From: Dokdonia pacifica | GTDB lineage: Bacteria > Bacteroidota > Bacteroidia > Flavobacteriales > Flavobacteriaceae | Assembly (NCBI RefSeq): GCF_900188275.1 | Contig: NZ_FZNY01000007.1 | Location: forward strand, 124,001 to 188,000 | DNA length: 64,000 bases | Reading direction: 5' to 3' | Shown here: positions 37,401-45,613 of the stretch, piece by piece | Position numbering within the stretch: position 1 is the stretch's first letter | Layout: the number at the start of each line of letters is the position of its first letter | Program-made: the position numbers and the translations under genes | The notes under the pieces: generated by a model | What the model was told of the DNA's origin: nothing | The model's input: only the letters and a program-made list of their open reading frames with translations | Database searches by the model: none

Positions 37401-37537
37401 TTGTATGCAAAAAGCAACCAATCTGCCATGTTTAAATCATGAAGTTTGAAACTCTTAGGATCTAATGTCTCTAAAAAGCGTTGCGATTGTGACTTACCGT
37501 CGCTATAGTGTGAAAATGTATCTATTTGTTTCTTCAT
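34403..37537 (-). CDS. eCIS baseplate J-like protein, Afp11/Pvc11-like, 1044 aa
   Basis: I choose the ATG at 37537 (MKKQIDTFSHYSDG), four bases after the gp25 stop, because the longer in-frame start at 37615 would overlap the gp25 gene by 74 bases. The N-terminal ~120 residues (NMADWLLFAYNFAKHVNYFD) are typical of Bacteroidetes eCIS baseplate proteins. The C-terminal third holds the baseplate-J (gp47/gp6) core, including SQNYNSFGGVYEESDAQYYRR-type and AITSWDYEQLILENFPEVFKVKC segments. It is the main wedge protein linking gp25 and the sheath to the fibres. Confidence 0.85.
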   Translation of the reverse strand: MKKQIDTFSHYSDGKSQSQRFLETLDPKSFKLHDLNMADWLLFAYNFAKHVNYFDKDNNTIPEGNWQDFFNYFEIDQESIPRRETIAYKKLEKNVLKTLSDFENERALTPHLSLFVCFIRLLEFSQEKFNNLTKRHLDFYYGEVLKIEKKEAVEDKAYIIFELAKKAMQERIPEGTALDGDKDALGKRRVYKTNEELIANQAKVVELKSFLNDENKQELKLARKADSLDGLEKELPEESNFWWPFGYNSDETNYEELPDANLGFSIASSLLNLKEGKRTVTVKIDYETSSRGVLDFTTNDFRNTIEIQCSGEEEWLSGITLKSVTNATKSLTLSFELAKDFPAVVGYNPEVLLESFDTEFPVARFLIKGNKRYEFYQALSAKAVRNITVTVDVEGISTAMIENDNGALNAEKPYFPFTGQPTRGSNFYIRHPEIFSKNWKNVNVKINWKNTPNSITDHYKAYVFNSGDNLSQQTFNTIAPTARLESDVETSSLQAFSLATAQPSGSVVNSDSYFRANAFLLDRKEWNLKNANVVLFNQTTDGYNTAFTITNTTSDIGTAEAIRLSLNQTALQDIYPQLYTLALLDANTGEEGNSDTLIPNEPYIPEAQDIELSYTASDVAYSYLSRSISAGPSENKEVTIYCEDVFGQYAKTFNSKQLVPVYGPGGEFYVGLEAMPNQRISLLIQTLEGSENPLVETFEDREKITWEILSGNTWRNLSEYILEDDTNNFLRSGIVKFDIPRDLDVNNTRLSKDLIWVKASMKRSYDAVCRVQGVFAQAILATFENNENEVSHLETGLAAETISKLITRIPKIKSVSQNYNSFGGVYEESDAQYYRRISERLRHKNRAITSWDYEQLILENFPEVFKVKCLNHTSEDSFMVPGYVSLVVVPDTRNKNAFDIYQPRVSRNSLSAIKEYINSLNTAHVNATVMNPNYQEVEVSITVKFFEQFDEEFYKKQLDQDIKKYISPWAFEADRSIVFDVSLNTNLMLNYVEHLPYVDYIDSIAVYVDGQLQSSASITADPRSILVSAKQHQVAITQRVCASK

Positions 37538-37541
37538 GTTT

Positions 37542-37952
37542 TTAGATTTCTGTTGCTTCTCCTTTATAGAAAGGGAAGACGATATTACTTCTTGTATTTG
37601 TGTTTCTAACTTCATAGTCTACAACTATCAAGATTTCTCCTTCTAGTTCATTAGCGCTATCAATATCAATACTCAAAATATTCACTCTTGGTTCATGGTA
37701 CAGAATAGCTCTTTCTACTATTCCACGTATCTGTGTTGCAAGTGTGAGTGTAAGTGGTTTAAACAATAGCTCTTGTAAATCACACCCGTATTCAGAAAGC
37801 ATTACACGTTCTCCTAATCGGGTAGAAAGTAAAATGATCAAACTATTATTGATATCTTCTACATCAGTTGTCATGACTACTTCCTTTTGAGCCTTATTGA
37901 ATTCAGGAGGAAAACTCCACCCTCTTCCTAAAAAATCTCTATCTATTTTCAT
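37542..37952 (-). CDS. gp25-like baseplate protein (Afp9/Pvc9), 136 aa
   Basis: The start at 37952 (MKIDRDFLGRGWSFPPEF) is chosen over a longer in-frame extension that would run through the PAAR gene. The domain is the gp25/TssE lysozyme-like fold: LLSTRLGERVMLSEYGCDLQ contains the conserved Arg-Gly-Glu/Glu-Tyr-Gly motif, followed by ILYHEPRVN. gp25 proteins trigger sheath assembly on the baseplate. It lies two bases after the PAAR gene stop and four before the J-like gene. Confidence 0.92.
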   Translation of the reverse strand: MKIDRDFLGRGWSFPPEFNKAQKEVVMTTDVEDINNSLIILLSTRLGERVMLSEYGCDLQELLFKPLTLTLATQIRGIVERAILYHEPRVNILSIDIDSANELEGEILIVVDYEVRNTNTRSNIVFPFYKGEATEI

Positions 37953-37954
37953 AA

Positions 37955-38245
37955 TTATCCTCCTATTAAAACCGTTGCTTCTCCTGCTACTATCATACCT
38001 CCATGAACTGTAGTGTCGCCCAATCTTGCGGCTGGTTTCCCTCCTATCAAGACTGTACCAGATCCTGTTGCTATTGTATCTGGAGGCCCTGTACACAGAG
38101 CTTTATCTCCTACTCTAGCAGCTGGCATTTTACCTATCAAAACTGTAGGTTCTCCTGCTGGTAGTATAGGACCTCCTACGTGAGGAGTAGTTCCCGTTAC
38201 TAATGGGCAGGTATGCATATCTGTAATTCTGGCTGCTGGTTTCAT
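37955..38245 (-). CDS. PAAR-domain spike-tip protein, 96 aa
   Basis: A PAAR protein with the repeated KPAARxxD / MPAARVGD / KPAARLGD motifs and His/Cys residues (MHTCP, ALCTG, TVHGG) expected to bind a zinc ion and sharpen the cone on the VgrG-like spike. It covers the full length of the domain with no effector extension. It lies 11 bases after the spike gene and two before gp25. Confidence 0.95.
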   Translation of the reverse strand: MKPAARITDMHTCPLVTGTTPHVGGPILPAGEPTVLIGKMPAARVGDKALCTGPPDTIATGSGTVLIGGKPAARLGDTTVHGGMIVAGEATVLIGG

Positions 38246-38256
38246 TTATTATTTTA

Positions 38257-40002
38257 TTAATTAATTTGTACTTGAGAGCCTTTAACAACTGTAACTGCTC
38301 CTGATGATATTTCTGCTCCAGCACTGCCTTCAACTTTTAATTGGGCATTTGCTTTTCCATTAATATTCATACCTTCTATATTAACATCTCCAGTAGCTTT
38401 AATGTTTATATCTCCTGCGCTTTCCATGGTAATACCATCGCTATTAAAAGTGAGAATATTTGAATGCTCATCTTCAATTTGGACAATATCTGCATCTTCA
38501 TCTAGTGTCACTTTTTTACCAGCTGGAGTTTCTAAGACATAGGAAATTTTATCATCATTAAAAATCATTTTCATCTCACTACGAGTTACAAATCCCTTTT
38601 CATGATTATCATCAGAAGCTGTTAGTGGAGCAGGTTTTGTACTACTATTGAGCATTCCTAAGACAACTGCATCATTAGGGTCATCATTGATAAAACCTAT
38701 AATAACCTCGTCCTCTATCTCAGGTCTAAAAAAAGATCCTCTATTTTCACCTGCATCAAGTGTAGCTATACGAGCCCAAATACCCTGTTGTTCATTATTA
38801 ATGATTGGAATTTGAACTAAGATTCTATCTTCTCCATCTGGATCTGATTCTAATTGTGTCACCACACCAATGTGTAATCCACTTATGGCTGGTATAATTC
38901 CTGAACCAGGCATATCTGTTACGTCATATGTTTCTGAAAACCATGTTGGACATAACCCAAATTGTGCATCTACTAGCCAATTTCCGTCTACAATCTCATG
39001 ACGCACTCCCGTTACATAAATAGTACCGTTATAGCGATTACCAACACCTTCTAATTGTAAAAGTGTACCTGGCTTTACAGTTGAAATACCTTGAAATTTT
39101 ACACGACCTCTTGTCTTTGCTAATTGTTGATACAATGCCTTTGCATCACTCCAATCTTGTAATTCTTCTTGAGTAAGATTTCCTCCGTGTCTTAATTCAA
39201 AGTTTTCTAATTGCAACACATTTGCTAAATCACTTGCAGTTAAATCTCCATTAAGATTTACACCTGGATCTTGTGCTTCTGTCTCTAATAGTTCCTGATC
39301 TGTATAACTCCAAGAATATGATGTGATTCGATCAAATTGATCTCTTGCATCTATCTCGCCATCAAACTCATGAATTGACGATCCGTATACTACTGTTTCT
39401 ATTGTATCACCGTTTAATTCTGGCGCTGCTACTTTTATAATTCCATCATCAACAAAACACAATTTCCCATTTACTTGTGCTCTTGTAAGCATAAAATCCC
39501 AATCTGAAGTACGGTATTGTATTAATTCTTGATGTTCGTTAGTAGTAGCTTCAACATCGGCTGTTAAACTCTGATTTCCTATGAGTTCTTCTATAATAGC
39601 ACTGTCTGTACTATCGTAGAAATAGTTACTTTTTCTACCTACCGTCATCTTGACAGCTTCATCTTTACACTCTACAACTAGATAAGACATCCCTTTTCTT
39701 ACTTTGATGTTATGTTTAATAACAATCCCTTTAAAAATGGTTTCTTCATCAAGCTGATATCCTGCTGTAATTTCAATTTCTTTACCAGGTGTAAGTAACT
39801 CTTCATTACTCAATTCAAACTCCCTATCTGAAGCACTTCCATCTAGTATAACAATTTGAGCATGAGGAACTCTATTGATTTCCTTCTCTACTACAATGCT
39901 TTTTACACCATACTTTCCAGGCAATTCATTTCCTCCTGATAGTACTTTATAAGTAACTAGATCAGCAGTTTTTGATGTTTGTATGTATCCGCTATTATTC
40001 AT
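38257..40002 (-). CDS. VgrG-like central spike protein (Afp8/Pvc8), 581 aa
   Basis: The N-terminal two-thirds form the gp27-like hub (VEKEINRVPHAQIVILDGSA, EIEITAGYQLDEETIFKGIV, YRTSDWDFMLTRAQVNGKL). These are followed by an OB-fold region (DDEVIIGFINDDPNDAVVLG) and a C-terminal beta-helix needle with short repeats (ITMESAGDINIKATGDVNIE). This trimeric spike plugs the tube and pierces the target. It is followed by the PAAR tip gene. Confidence 0.93.
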   Translation of the reverse strand: MNNSGYIQTSKTADLVTYKVLSGGNELPGKYGVKSIVVEKEINRVPHAQIVILDGSASDREFELSNEELLTPGKEIEITAGYQLDEETIFKGIVIKHNIKVRKGMSYLVVECKDEAVKMTVGRKSNYFYDSTDSAIIEELIGNQSLTADVEATTNEHQELIQYRTSDWDFMLTRAQVNGKLCFVDDGIIKVAAPELNGDTIETVVYGSSIHEFDGEIDARDQFDRITSYSWSYTDQELLETEAQDPGVNLNGDLTASDLANVLQLENFELRHGGNLTQEELQDWSDAKALYQQLAKTRGRVKFQGISTVKPGTLLQLEGVGNRYNGTIYVTGVRHEIVDGNWLVDAQFGLCPTWFSETYDVTDMPGSGIIPAISGLHIGVVTQLESDPDGEDRILVQIPIINNEQQGIWARIATLDAGENRGSFFRPEIEDEVIIGFINDDPNDAVVLGMLNSSTKPAPLTASDDNHEKGFVTRSEMKMIFNDDKISYVLETPAGKKVTLDEDADIVQIEDEHSNILTFNSDGITMESAGDINIKATGDVNIEGMNINGKANAQLKVEGSAGAEISSGAVTVVKGSQVQIN

Positions 40003-40004
40003 AT

Positions 40005-40727
40005 TTATGATACTTTTTCAATCGGTGGAAAGAAAATTTCCGTTCCAGGTTGTAATTGTCTAAAACTTGTGATGTTATTGATTCTTGCTACTTCTAAATA
40101 GTATTTATCATCTCCATAAATACGTTCCGTCATTAGCGGTAGAGTATCTCCCGCTTTGACCATTCTTGTATGTGTGAGATCTGGAGAATTTGTTTTGCAT
40201 TCGGCTTCCGCTAAAGTAGAACTGATAGATTCACAAAATTTTGCTTTCCCTACAGCTCTTAATGGAAGTCCCTCATTGTCAAACAATTTATATTCTATAG
40301 TAAACTCTGAAAGGACACCTCTAAATAAAAACTCTCCCCAACTAATAATAACATGATAAGGTCTGTGAATGCCTCCATTATATTGCCCAGTAGCTTGATA
40401 GAAGTCGTCTAATTGTTTCTTAACGGTTTCTCTTGCAAAATCACTACCTCCTGTAATTAAATTCAACAATCTATTTCCACTGTTTTTCTGTACGACTCCT
40501 GTTCCATCAAAAAGAAACTCAAGATTAAGATCCGTTGGAGGAGAAGCTATATATCTTTGCTCACTTTTTGGCGTACCAATTGATTGCTGCGAATCAAATT
40601 CAGTTTTATAAGTAACCGAGTAATTTTCAGGATTTATGAACGCATTAAATGCATTACTTGACACTTTGTTATTATAACTAGAATCCTTGTAAGTAATGAT
40701 TTCTAGTTTTGCTAATTCTCCTTGCAT
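40005..40727 (-). CDS. LysM-containing baseplate protein (Afp7/Pvc7), 240 aa
   Basis: An N-terminal domain (ITYKDSSYNNKVSSNAFNAF, INPENYSVTYKTEF) is followed by a C-terminal LysM motif (MVKAGDTLPLMTERIYGDD, then INNITSFRQLQPGTEIFFPP). This gp53/Pvc7-like protein stabilises the tube-spike junction. Its ATG shares one base with the stop of the small gene before it, and it lies two bases before the spike gene. Confidence 0.9.
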   Translation of the reverse strand: MQGELAKLEIITYKDSSYNNKVSSNAFNAFINPENYSVTYKTEFDSQQSIGTPKSEQRYIASPPTDLNLEFLFDGTGVVQKNSGNRLLNLITGGSDFARETVKKQLDDFYQATGQYNGGIHRPYHVIISWGEFLFRGVLSEFTIEYKLFDNEGLPLRAVGKAKFCESISSTLAEAECKTNSPDLTHTRMVKAGDTLPLMTERIYGDDKYYLEVARINNITSFRQLQPGTEIFFPPIEKVS

Positions 40728-40888
40728 TATCTTTCTTTTTTACGGTGTTGTATTTTCATTATTTGCTCTACATTCTCATGTATCAATCGTGTCACTTTTT
40801 TCTGATCAACAGTAGTTGCTCCTGCACTTCCTGTAGTATTCTCGTCCACATTAATTTTTATGTGTAACTCTTTAATTTCTATTGGCAT
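40727..40888 (-). CDS. DUF5908-like small eCIS protein (Afp6/Pvc6 position), 53 aa
   Basis: Too short for standard gene finders. It opens MPIEIKELHIKINVDEN and ends in a basic helix (QIMKIQHRKKER). The start pattern MPIEIxELxIK and the place between tube and LysM genes are those of the DUF5908/Pvc6 family. The stop and the next ATG overlap as TAATG. Role unknown; probably a small baseplate or assembly factor. Confidence 0.8.
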   Translation of the reverse strand: MPIEIKELHIKINVDENTTGSAGATTVDQKKVTRLIHENVEQIMKIQHRKKER

Positions 40889-40940
40889 ATTGTTTTATTT
40901 ACTTATGTTTTTATTCTTTTTTAAAACAACATCTTCAAAA

Positions 40941-41062
40941 ATCAAACACATAGCACGCCCTCTCAGCATCATGAAATACTCCATGAATCTCTGCATGTAT
41001 TATTCAAAAAATGTTTTTGATTTACCTCTTATGAATCAGCGCCCTATGTGTTGTTTTTTGAT
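40941..41062. repeat. Inverted repeat between tube and baseplate gene blocks
   Basis: ATCAAACACATAG at 40941-40953 pairs with the arm ending at 41062 (CTATGTGTTG then TTTTTTGAT), with a six-base bulge. It lies in the 177-base gap after the last tube gene and could be a processing or attenuation hairpin that lowers baseplate expression relative to sheath and tube. Confidence 0.4.
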
Positions 41063-41065
41063 CAC

Positions 41066-41527
41066 TTACAGGCCAAAGCTAGCGCTAGGTATTGTAAAAT
41101 ATCTATATTTTAACTCTACAGTTTCTATTGCCAATTTGTTTTCTTCAGCATTAAATTCTGACACATCCCATTTAACAGGATACGCACCTACTACATTCCA
41201 CACCATCAAAGGCGCTGTAGATTCTGCTCCTCCATTAAGTGTTATAATTAGGTCTCGAGGTTCAAACTGAAATTTTTCCATAGCATCTCTACTCCATTTA
41301 ATCAAGCCAGAGTTTGTAATCAACCCTCTTTTCAGAACTAAGTTTGGATACTTAGGACGTGTTGGTAATTGATGTAAGAATCTGTTTTCTCCACCTTCGG
41401 CATACTCCTCAACTCCAATCTCAGTACTAAGTCCTGTTACCGATTGAAATTGAGAATCAATTCCTTCTAAAGTAGAGACTCCGTTGACAATAAAAGAGAA
41501 ACTAGTGGGTGGATATATTGCTGCCAT
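41066..41527 (-). CDS. Tube-like protein, probable tube initiator (Afp5/Pvc5-like), 153 aa
   Basis: A gp19-fold tail-tube protein (FIVNGVSTLEGIDSQFQSVT, then LPTRPKYPNLVLKRGLITNS). It is clearly diverged from the two near-identical tubes upstream and, by gene order, corresponds to Pvc5/Afp5, which joins the tube to the spike hub. It starts five bases after the second tube gene. Confidence 0.85.
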   Translation of the reverse strand: MAAIYPPTSFSFIVNGVSTLEGIDSQFQSVTGLSTEIGVEEYAEGGENRFLHQLPTRPKYPNLVLKRGLITNSGLIKWSRDAMEKFQFEPRDLIITLNGGAESTAPLMVWNVVGAYPVKWDVSEFNAEENKLAIETVELKYRYFTIPSASFGL

Positions 41528-41531
41528 GATT

Positions 41532-41963
41532 TTAGTTGTTTTCGATGACTAATCCTTCGTGTGCAATCTCAATAGATTCTACAGCTACTTCGTTTCCTTC
41601 TGCTTTTAGGTCTGTTGATTGTACTTTGATTGGAAATGCTTTATTTACTTTCCATGTAATTGCTGGAGCGCCATCTTCTGCTAATAATGAGATGGTAAGT
41701 GTTCTACGCTCTACCGTATTTAATTGGATTGAATTAATCCAATCAAAGTACTCATTATCGCCCTTAAACGATCCACGTTTTAAGGTAATGTTACTAAACT
41801 TGATCATTCCTGGCATCTTGATTTTTGTAAAATCAGGACTTGCACCTTGACGATATTCAATTACTTCTGTTTCTATATCTAGACCTGAAACCTCTTGAAA
41901 TCCTATTTGAGTTCCTCCCCAATCTACTTGAAAGGAAAACTTTACTAATGGGTATTCATTCAT
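41532..41963 (-). CDS. Inner tube protein, copy 2, 143 aa
   Basis: A gp19-like tube protein (VKFSFQVDWGGTQIGFQEVS, KMPGMIKFSNITLKRGSFKG). It differs from the copy at 43485-43916 at only about ten residues (for example ETEVIEYRQ versus EVEPIEYRQ, AEDGAPA versus DDTGAPA). The ~35 bases upstream of both genes are identical as well, so the two arose by tandem duplication of a sheath-tube unit. It stacks as hexameric rings inside the sheath. Confidence 0.92.
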   Translation of the reverse strand: MNEYPLVKFSFQVDWGGTQIGFQEVSGLDIETEVIEYRQGASPDFTKIKMPGMIKFSNITLKRGSFKGDNEYFDWINSIQLNTVERRTLTISLLAEDGAPAITWKVNKAFPIKVQSTDLKAEGNEVAVESIEIAHEGLVIENN

Positions 41964-42046
41964 AACTTTCTGTTTTAATTTTTACTGTTTAATTTTTCTA
42001 ATTTAATTTGTAATAAAGAATATAAATTACGTGTGGTGAGCCTTCT

Positions 42047-42066
42047 TACGCTTTCGCGAAAGCGTA
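42047..42066. repeat. Dispersed palindrome, copy 6 (perfect)
   Basis: A perfect TACGCTTTCGCGAAAGCGTA lies in the gap between the second sheath gene and the second tube gene, inside the duplicated block; the first sheath-tube gap lacks it. Confidence 0.9.
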
Positions 42067-42101
42067 CGCCGTATTTATATTTTTACATCCTTAAATTATT
42101 T

Positions 42102-43448
42102 TTATGATTCCTGTAGTTTGTGAGAAAAACGAAGGATAATAAATTCTGCTGGACGCACTGCTGCCATTCCAATCTCTACAATCATTCTTCCTTCTAATAC
42201 GTCTTGTGCAGACATCGTTTCTCCTAATCCTACTCTTACGAAATACGCATCTTCTGGTGAAGCTCCTGCAAGTGCACCTGCTCTCCATTGTGTATTTAAA
42301 AAGTTCTCAATCATCGCACGTACACGTACCCATGTATTAGAATCATTAGATTCAAAAACAAAACGTTCTGAAGCTTTCTTTACAGACTCTTCAACCATGT
42401 TAAAGAAACGACGAACAGATACATAACGCCATTCGTTACTATTACCATCTAGTGTTCTAGCTCCCCAAACTAAGGTTCCTTTTCCTGTGAATGTACGGAT
42501 CGCATTTACTGATTTTCCAGCTACTGGATCTACGTTAAGGTCTTCTTGATCTTGGCTAGAAATTTTTACTGTAGGAGCTACTACATAGTTTAATCCTACA
42601 TTTGCTGGTGCTTTCCAAACGCCGCTAGTGCTGTCTACTTTTGCATACACTCCTGCCATAGCTGCCGATGGTGCTAACACTACACGTAAAGATGAAGCGA
42701 TTTCATTTTTTGCTGCATTATAAGCTCCAGAATTTTCATTCTTTAAATCTGCTAAGTTTTCTGCTGCAATTACTCCTCCACTACTATTTGTACTTGAAGT
42801 AACAACTACATCTGCATCATTATATTCATAGTTTAAGATCGTCTGTAAATGTGGATAATATACTGCTCCGTATTTTAAATCACTTGTAACTCCTGTTCTA
42901 AAACTATCTACAGATGCCTGATTATCTGCAACGGTATCCATAATCACAAAACGATCTTGTAATAGTGTACACTGATCTAATGCGCTATTATATACTGAAT
43001 GTGCATCACTTTCTGATAATGATACTGCATCTGGAAAAACTAATAACGTAGGCTCATCTTCTTTAGCTACTTCTGCAAGTCCTGTTTCAAAACCAGTAAC
43101 TGCAACTCCCATTGCACTATAATCTCCTACCGATACGATATAACAAGGACCGCCTCCATTTGCAAAATACATTTGCATCGCATAGTACATTTTAAAATCA
43201 CTTACACTTGCTGTAGGAAGAGATGCTGTTGCTACTCCATCTGTAATTGTCAAAGAAATGCCTGTTTGAGCTTCTGCTCCTCCAAATAATGTTTCATACT
43301 CCAAAAGAGAAGTAATTCGAGTAGGATCATTTACGGGTCCTTTTTCCGTATATCCCACAAATGCAGGGATCGCTGTTTCAACTTGTGCTACTGAAGGTGG
43401 AAATATTGATACCTCTTCTATGAATGCACCTGGTGTTTTATAATTCAT
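42102..43448 (-). CDS. Contractile sheath protein, copy 2, 448 aa
   Basis: A tail-sheath protein with the eCIS N-terminal extension (YKTPGAFIEEVSIFPPSVAQ, VETAIPAFVGYTEKG, the linker that weaves neighbours), the GGGPCYIVSVGDY strand, and the conserved C-terminal part RTLDGNSNEWRYVSVRRFFN, ending RPAEFIILRFSHKLQES. It is 97 residues shorter than the sheath at 43949-45586, which carries an extra surface region. Hexamers around the tube contract to drive injection. Confidence 0.93.
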   Translation of the reverse strand: MNYKTPGAFIEEVSIFPPSVAQVETAIPAFVGYTEKGPVNDPTRITSLLEYETLFGGAEAQTGISLTITDGVATASLPTASVSDFKMYYAMQMYFANGGGPCYIVSVGDYSAMGVAVTGFETGLAEVAKEDEPTLLVFPDAVSLSESDAHSVYNSALDQCTLLQDRFVIMDTVADNQASVDSFRTGVTSDLKYGAVYYPHLQTILNYEYNDADVVVTSSTNSSGGVIAAENLADLKNENSGAYNAAKNEIASSLRVVLAPSAAMAGVYAKVDSTSGVWKAPANVGLNYVVAPTVKISSQDQEDLNVDPVAGKSVNAIRTFTGKGTLVWGARTLDGNSNEWRYVSVRRFFNMVEESVKKASERFVFESNDSNTWVRVRAMIENFLNTQWRAGALAGASPEDAYFVRVGLGETMSAQDVLEGRMIVEIGMAAVRPAEFIILRFSHKLQES

Positions 43449-43484
43449 AATATAAAATGTTTAATGTTTATTTTTAATGTGTTA

Positions 43485-43916
43485 TTAACTGTTTTCGATC
43501 ACTAATCCTTCGTGAGCGATTTCGATAGATTCTACGGCTACTTCGTTTCCTTCTGCTTTTAGATCTGTAGATTGTACCTTGATTGGAAATGCTTTATTTA
43601 CTTTCCAAGTAATTGCTGGTGCTCCTGTATCATCTAATAATGAGATGGTAAGTGTTCTACGTTCTACTGTATTTAATTGGATACTGTTAAACCAATCGAA
43701 GTATTCATTATCTCCTTTAAACGACCCTCGTTTTAAGGTGATATTACTAAACTTGGTCATCCCAGGCATCTTGATTTTTGTAAAATCTGGACTTGCCCCT
43801 TGGCGATACTCAATAGGCTCTACTTCGATATCTAATCCTGATACTTCTTGGAAACCTATTTGAGTTCCTCCCCAATCTACTTGAAAGGAAAACTTTACTA
43901 ATGGGTATTCATTCAT
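43485..43916 (-). CDS. Inner tube protein, copy 1, 143 aa
   Basis: A gp19-like tube protein nearly identical to that at 41532-41963. It lies 32 bases after the first sheath gene and 36 before the second. Two near-identical tubes in one system could add dose or form distinct segments of the tube. Confidence 0.92.
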   Translation of the reverse strand: MNEYPLVKFSFQVDWGGTQIGFQEVSGLDIEVEPIEYRQGASPDFTKIKMPGMTKFSNITLKRGSFKGDNEYFDWFNSIQLNTVERRTLTISLLDDTGAPAITWKVNKAFPIKVQSTDLKAEGNEVAVESIEIAHEGLVIENS

Positions 43917-43948
43917 AACTTTCTGTTTTAATTTTTACTGTTTAATTT

Positions 43949-45586
43949 TTATGATTCTTGTAATTTATGTGAGAATCGAAGTATGATGAATTCTGCTGGA
44001 CGTACTGCTGCCATTCCAATTTCCACAATCATTCTTCCCTCTAAAATATCTTGCGCAGACATTGTTTCATCTAATCCAACACTTACAAAGTATGCGTCTT
44101 CTGGTGTCGCTCCTGCAAGTGCACCAGCTCTCCATTGTGTATTCAAGAAATTTTCGATCATTCCTTTTACTTTGATCCAAGTATTAGCATCATTAGAATC
44201 GAATACAAAACGCTCTGAAGCTTTTTTTACAGACTCTTCCACCATGTTAAAGAATCGACGCACTGAGATATAGCGCCACTCATTACTATTGCCATCTAAT
44301 GTTCTTGCCCCCCATACTAAGGTGCCTTTTCCTGTAAATGTGCGAATAACATTAATAGATTTTCCTGCATTAACATCTACATTGAGTCCATCTTGCTGTG
44401 TATTATTTACTTTTTCTGTAGGTCCAACTACATAGTTTAAGCCTACATTAGCTGGTGCTTTCCACACCCCTCTTGTGCTGTCTACTTTAGCATATACTCC
44501 TGCCATTGCTGCCGATGGAGGTAGTACTACCGGATCAGCATTAATTAACGCTTGAATTTCGTTGTAAACAGTAGTTCCTTTTAGATCTTCTAGCTTTTGT
44601 CCACTAAGTGCTCCTAAGTTATCACTACTAAATCCTCCTGCATCTATCACATTATTAAAGTATGCCGCTACCAATTCTGCTGAAGTTGTAGCATCTATAT
44701 ATGGAGTTAAATCAAATGGAAAATCATATGTTTCGTTGATTGTTTCAAAAATGGCTAGAAGCGCTGTTCGATTCTCTTCAAGATCATCTCCTGCTGTATC
44801 AGCATTAATTTCAGCTATTAAATTATTTAATAGTGTTTCTTCAGCACTATAATTATATCCTGTACCTGTGTGCGTAATTGCAGCAGTTTCATCATATGCA
44901 TAATTTAAAATGGTCTTTACATGCGGAAAATAGGCTGCTCCATATTTATCTCCAGGTATACTATCTCTTAAATTAGAAATTGTATTATTACTAGGTCCTT
45001 CTTCAATAAGCTGAGTTAATTCAGTGCTATTTCCTTTATAAGTATCTATAATCACAAAACGATCTTTTAGCTCATTTGCTTGATCTAATGCGATTTGATA
45101 CATCCCATAAAAATCTCCTTCATTAAGTGTTTTTGTAGCATCAGGAAAAACCAATAATGTGATCTCATCTTCTCTAGATACTGCTTCTAAACAGGTTTCT
45201 ATTCTTGATTTTAATGCACTAGAATCAGAAGTATCTTCAAAATCACCTATGGATATGATATAGCAAGGTCCTCCTCCATTTGCAAAGTACATTTGCATTG
45301 CATATGGCATTAGAAATTTTGTATCAGGAGTTACTAGTGTAAGTCCATTTACGGCGTCATCTTTTAATTCTAATGTTTCTTTGTTTGCTCCTCCAAACAA
45401 CGTTTCATACTCCAATAATGAAGTAATTCTCACAAGCGACTCTAACAAATCACCATCTACCTTTCTTGTAGCCTTCTCAGTAAGTCCTATAAATACAGGA
45501 ATTGCTGTTTCCACCTGTGCTACTGAAGGAGGAAATTTTGATACTTCCTCTATAAATGCACCTGGTGTTTTTAATTGTGTTAACAT
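43949..45586 (-). CDS. Contractile sheath protein, copy 1 with extra middle domain, 545 aa
   Basis: It has the same sheath architecture as 42102-43448 (LKTPGAFIEEVSKFPPSVAQ start, near-identical last ~200 residues), but residues roughly 200-330 hold extra sequence (IEEGPSNNTISNLRDSIPGD, LNNLIAEINADTAGDDLEEN, TYDFPFDLTPYIDATTSAEL). This probably forms an outward-facing domain on the particle surface. It is the first of the sheath genes after the cap gene pair. Confidence 0.93.
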   Translation of the reverse strand: MLTQLKTPGAFIEEVSKFPPSVAQVETAIPVFIGLTEKATRKVDGDLLESLVRITSLLEYETLFGGANKETLELKDDAVNGLTLVTPDTKFLMPYAMQMYFANGGGPCYIISIGDFEDTSDSSALKSRIETCLEAVSREDEITLLVFPDATKTLNEGDFYGMYQIALDQANELKDRFVIIDTYKGNSTELTQLIEEGPSNNTISNLRDSIPGDKYGAAYFPHVKTILNYAYDETAAITHTGTGYNYSAEETLLNNLIAEINADTAGDDLEENRTALLAIFETINETYDFPFDLTPYIDATTSAELVAAYFNNVIDAGGFSSDNLGALSGQKLEDLKGTTVYNEIQALINADPVVLPPSAAMAGVYAKVDSTRGVWKAPANVGLNYVVGPTEKVNNTQQDGLNVDVNAGKSINVIRTFTGKGTLVWGARTLDGNSNEWRYISVRRFFNMVEESVKKASERFVFDSNDANTWIKVKGMIENFLNTQWRAGALAGATPEDAYFVSVGLDETMSAQDILEGRMIVEIGMAAVRPAEFIILRFSHKLQES

Positions 45587-45613
45587 ATTTATCTATTTTA
45601 AAAAAGTTCTTGT

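Noticed and set aside
37538-38096. Longer starts for the gp25 gene (38096) and the J-like baseplate gene (37615)
   Set aside because: Both would overlap the preceding gene heavily and add Arg/Ser-rich or unrelated residues; starts at 37952 and 37537 give the family N-termini and 2- to 4-base spacing.
41536-43863. Plus-strand frames opposite the two tube genes
   Set aside because: They are shadows created by the duplicated tube coding sequence; their similarity to each other only reflects that duplication.
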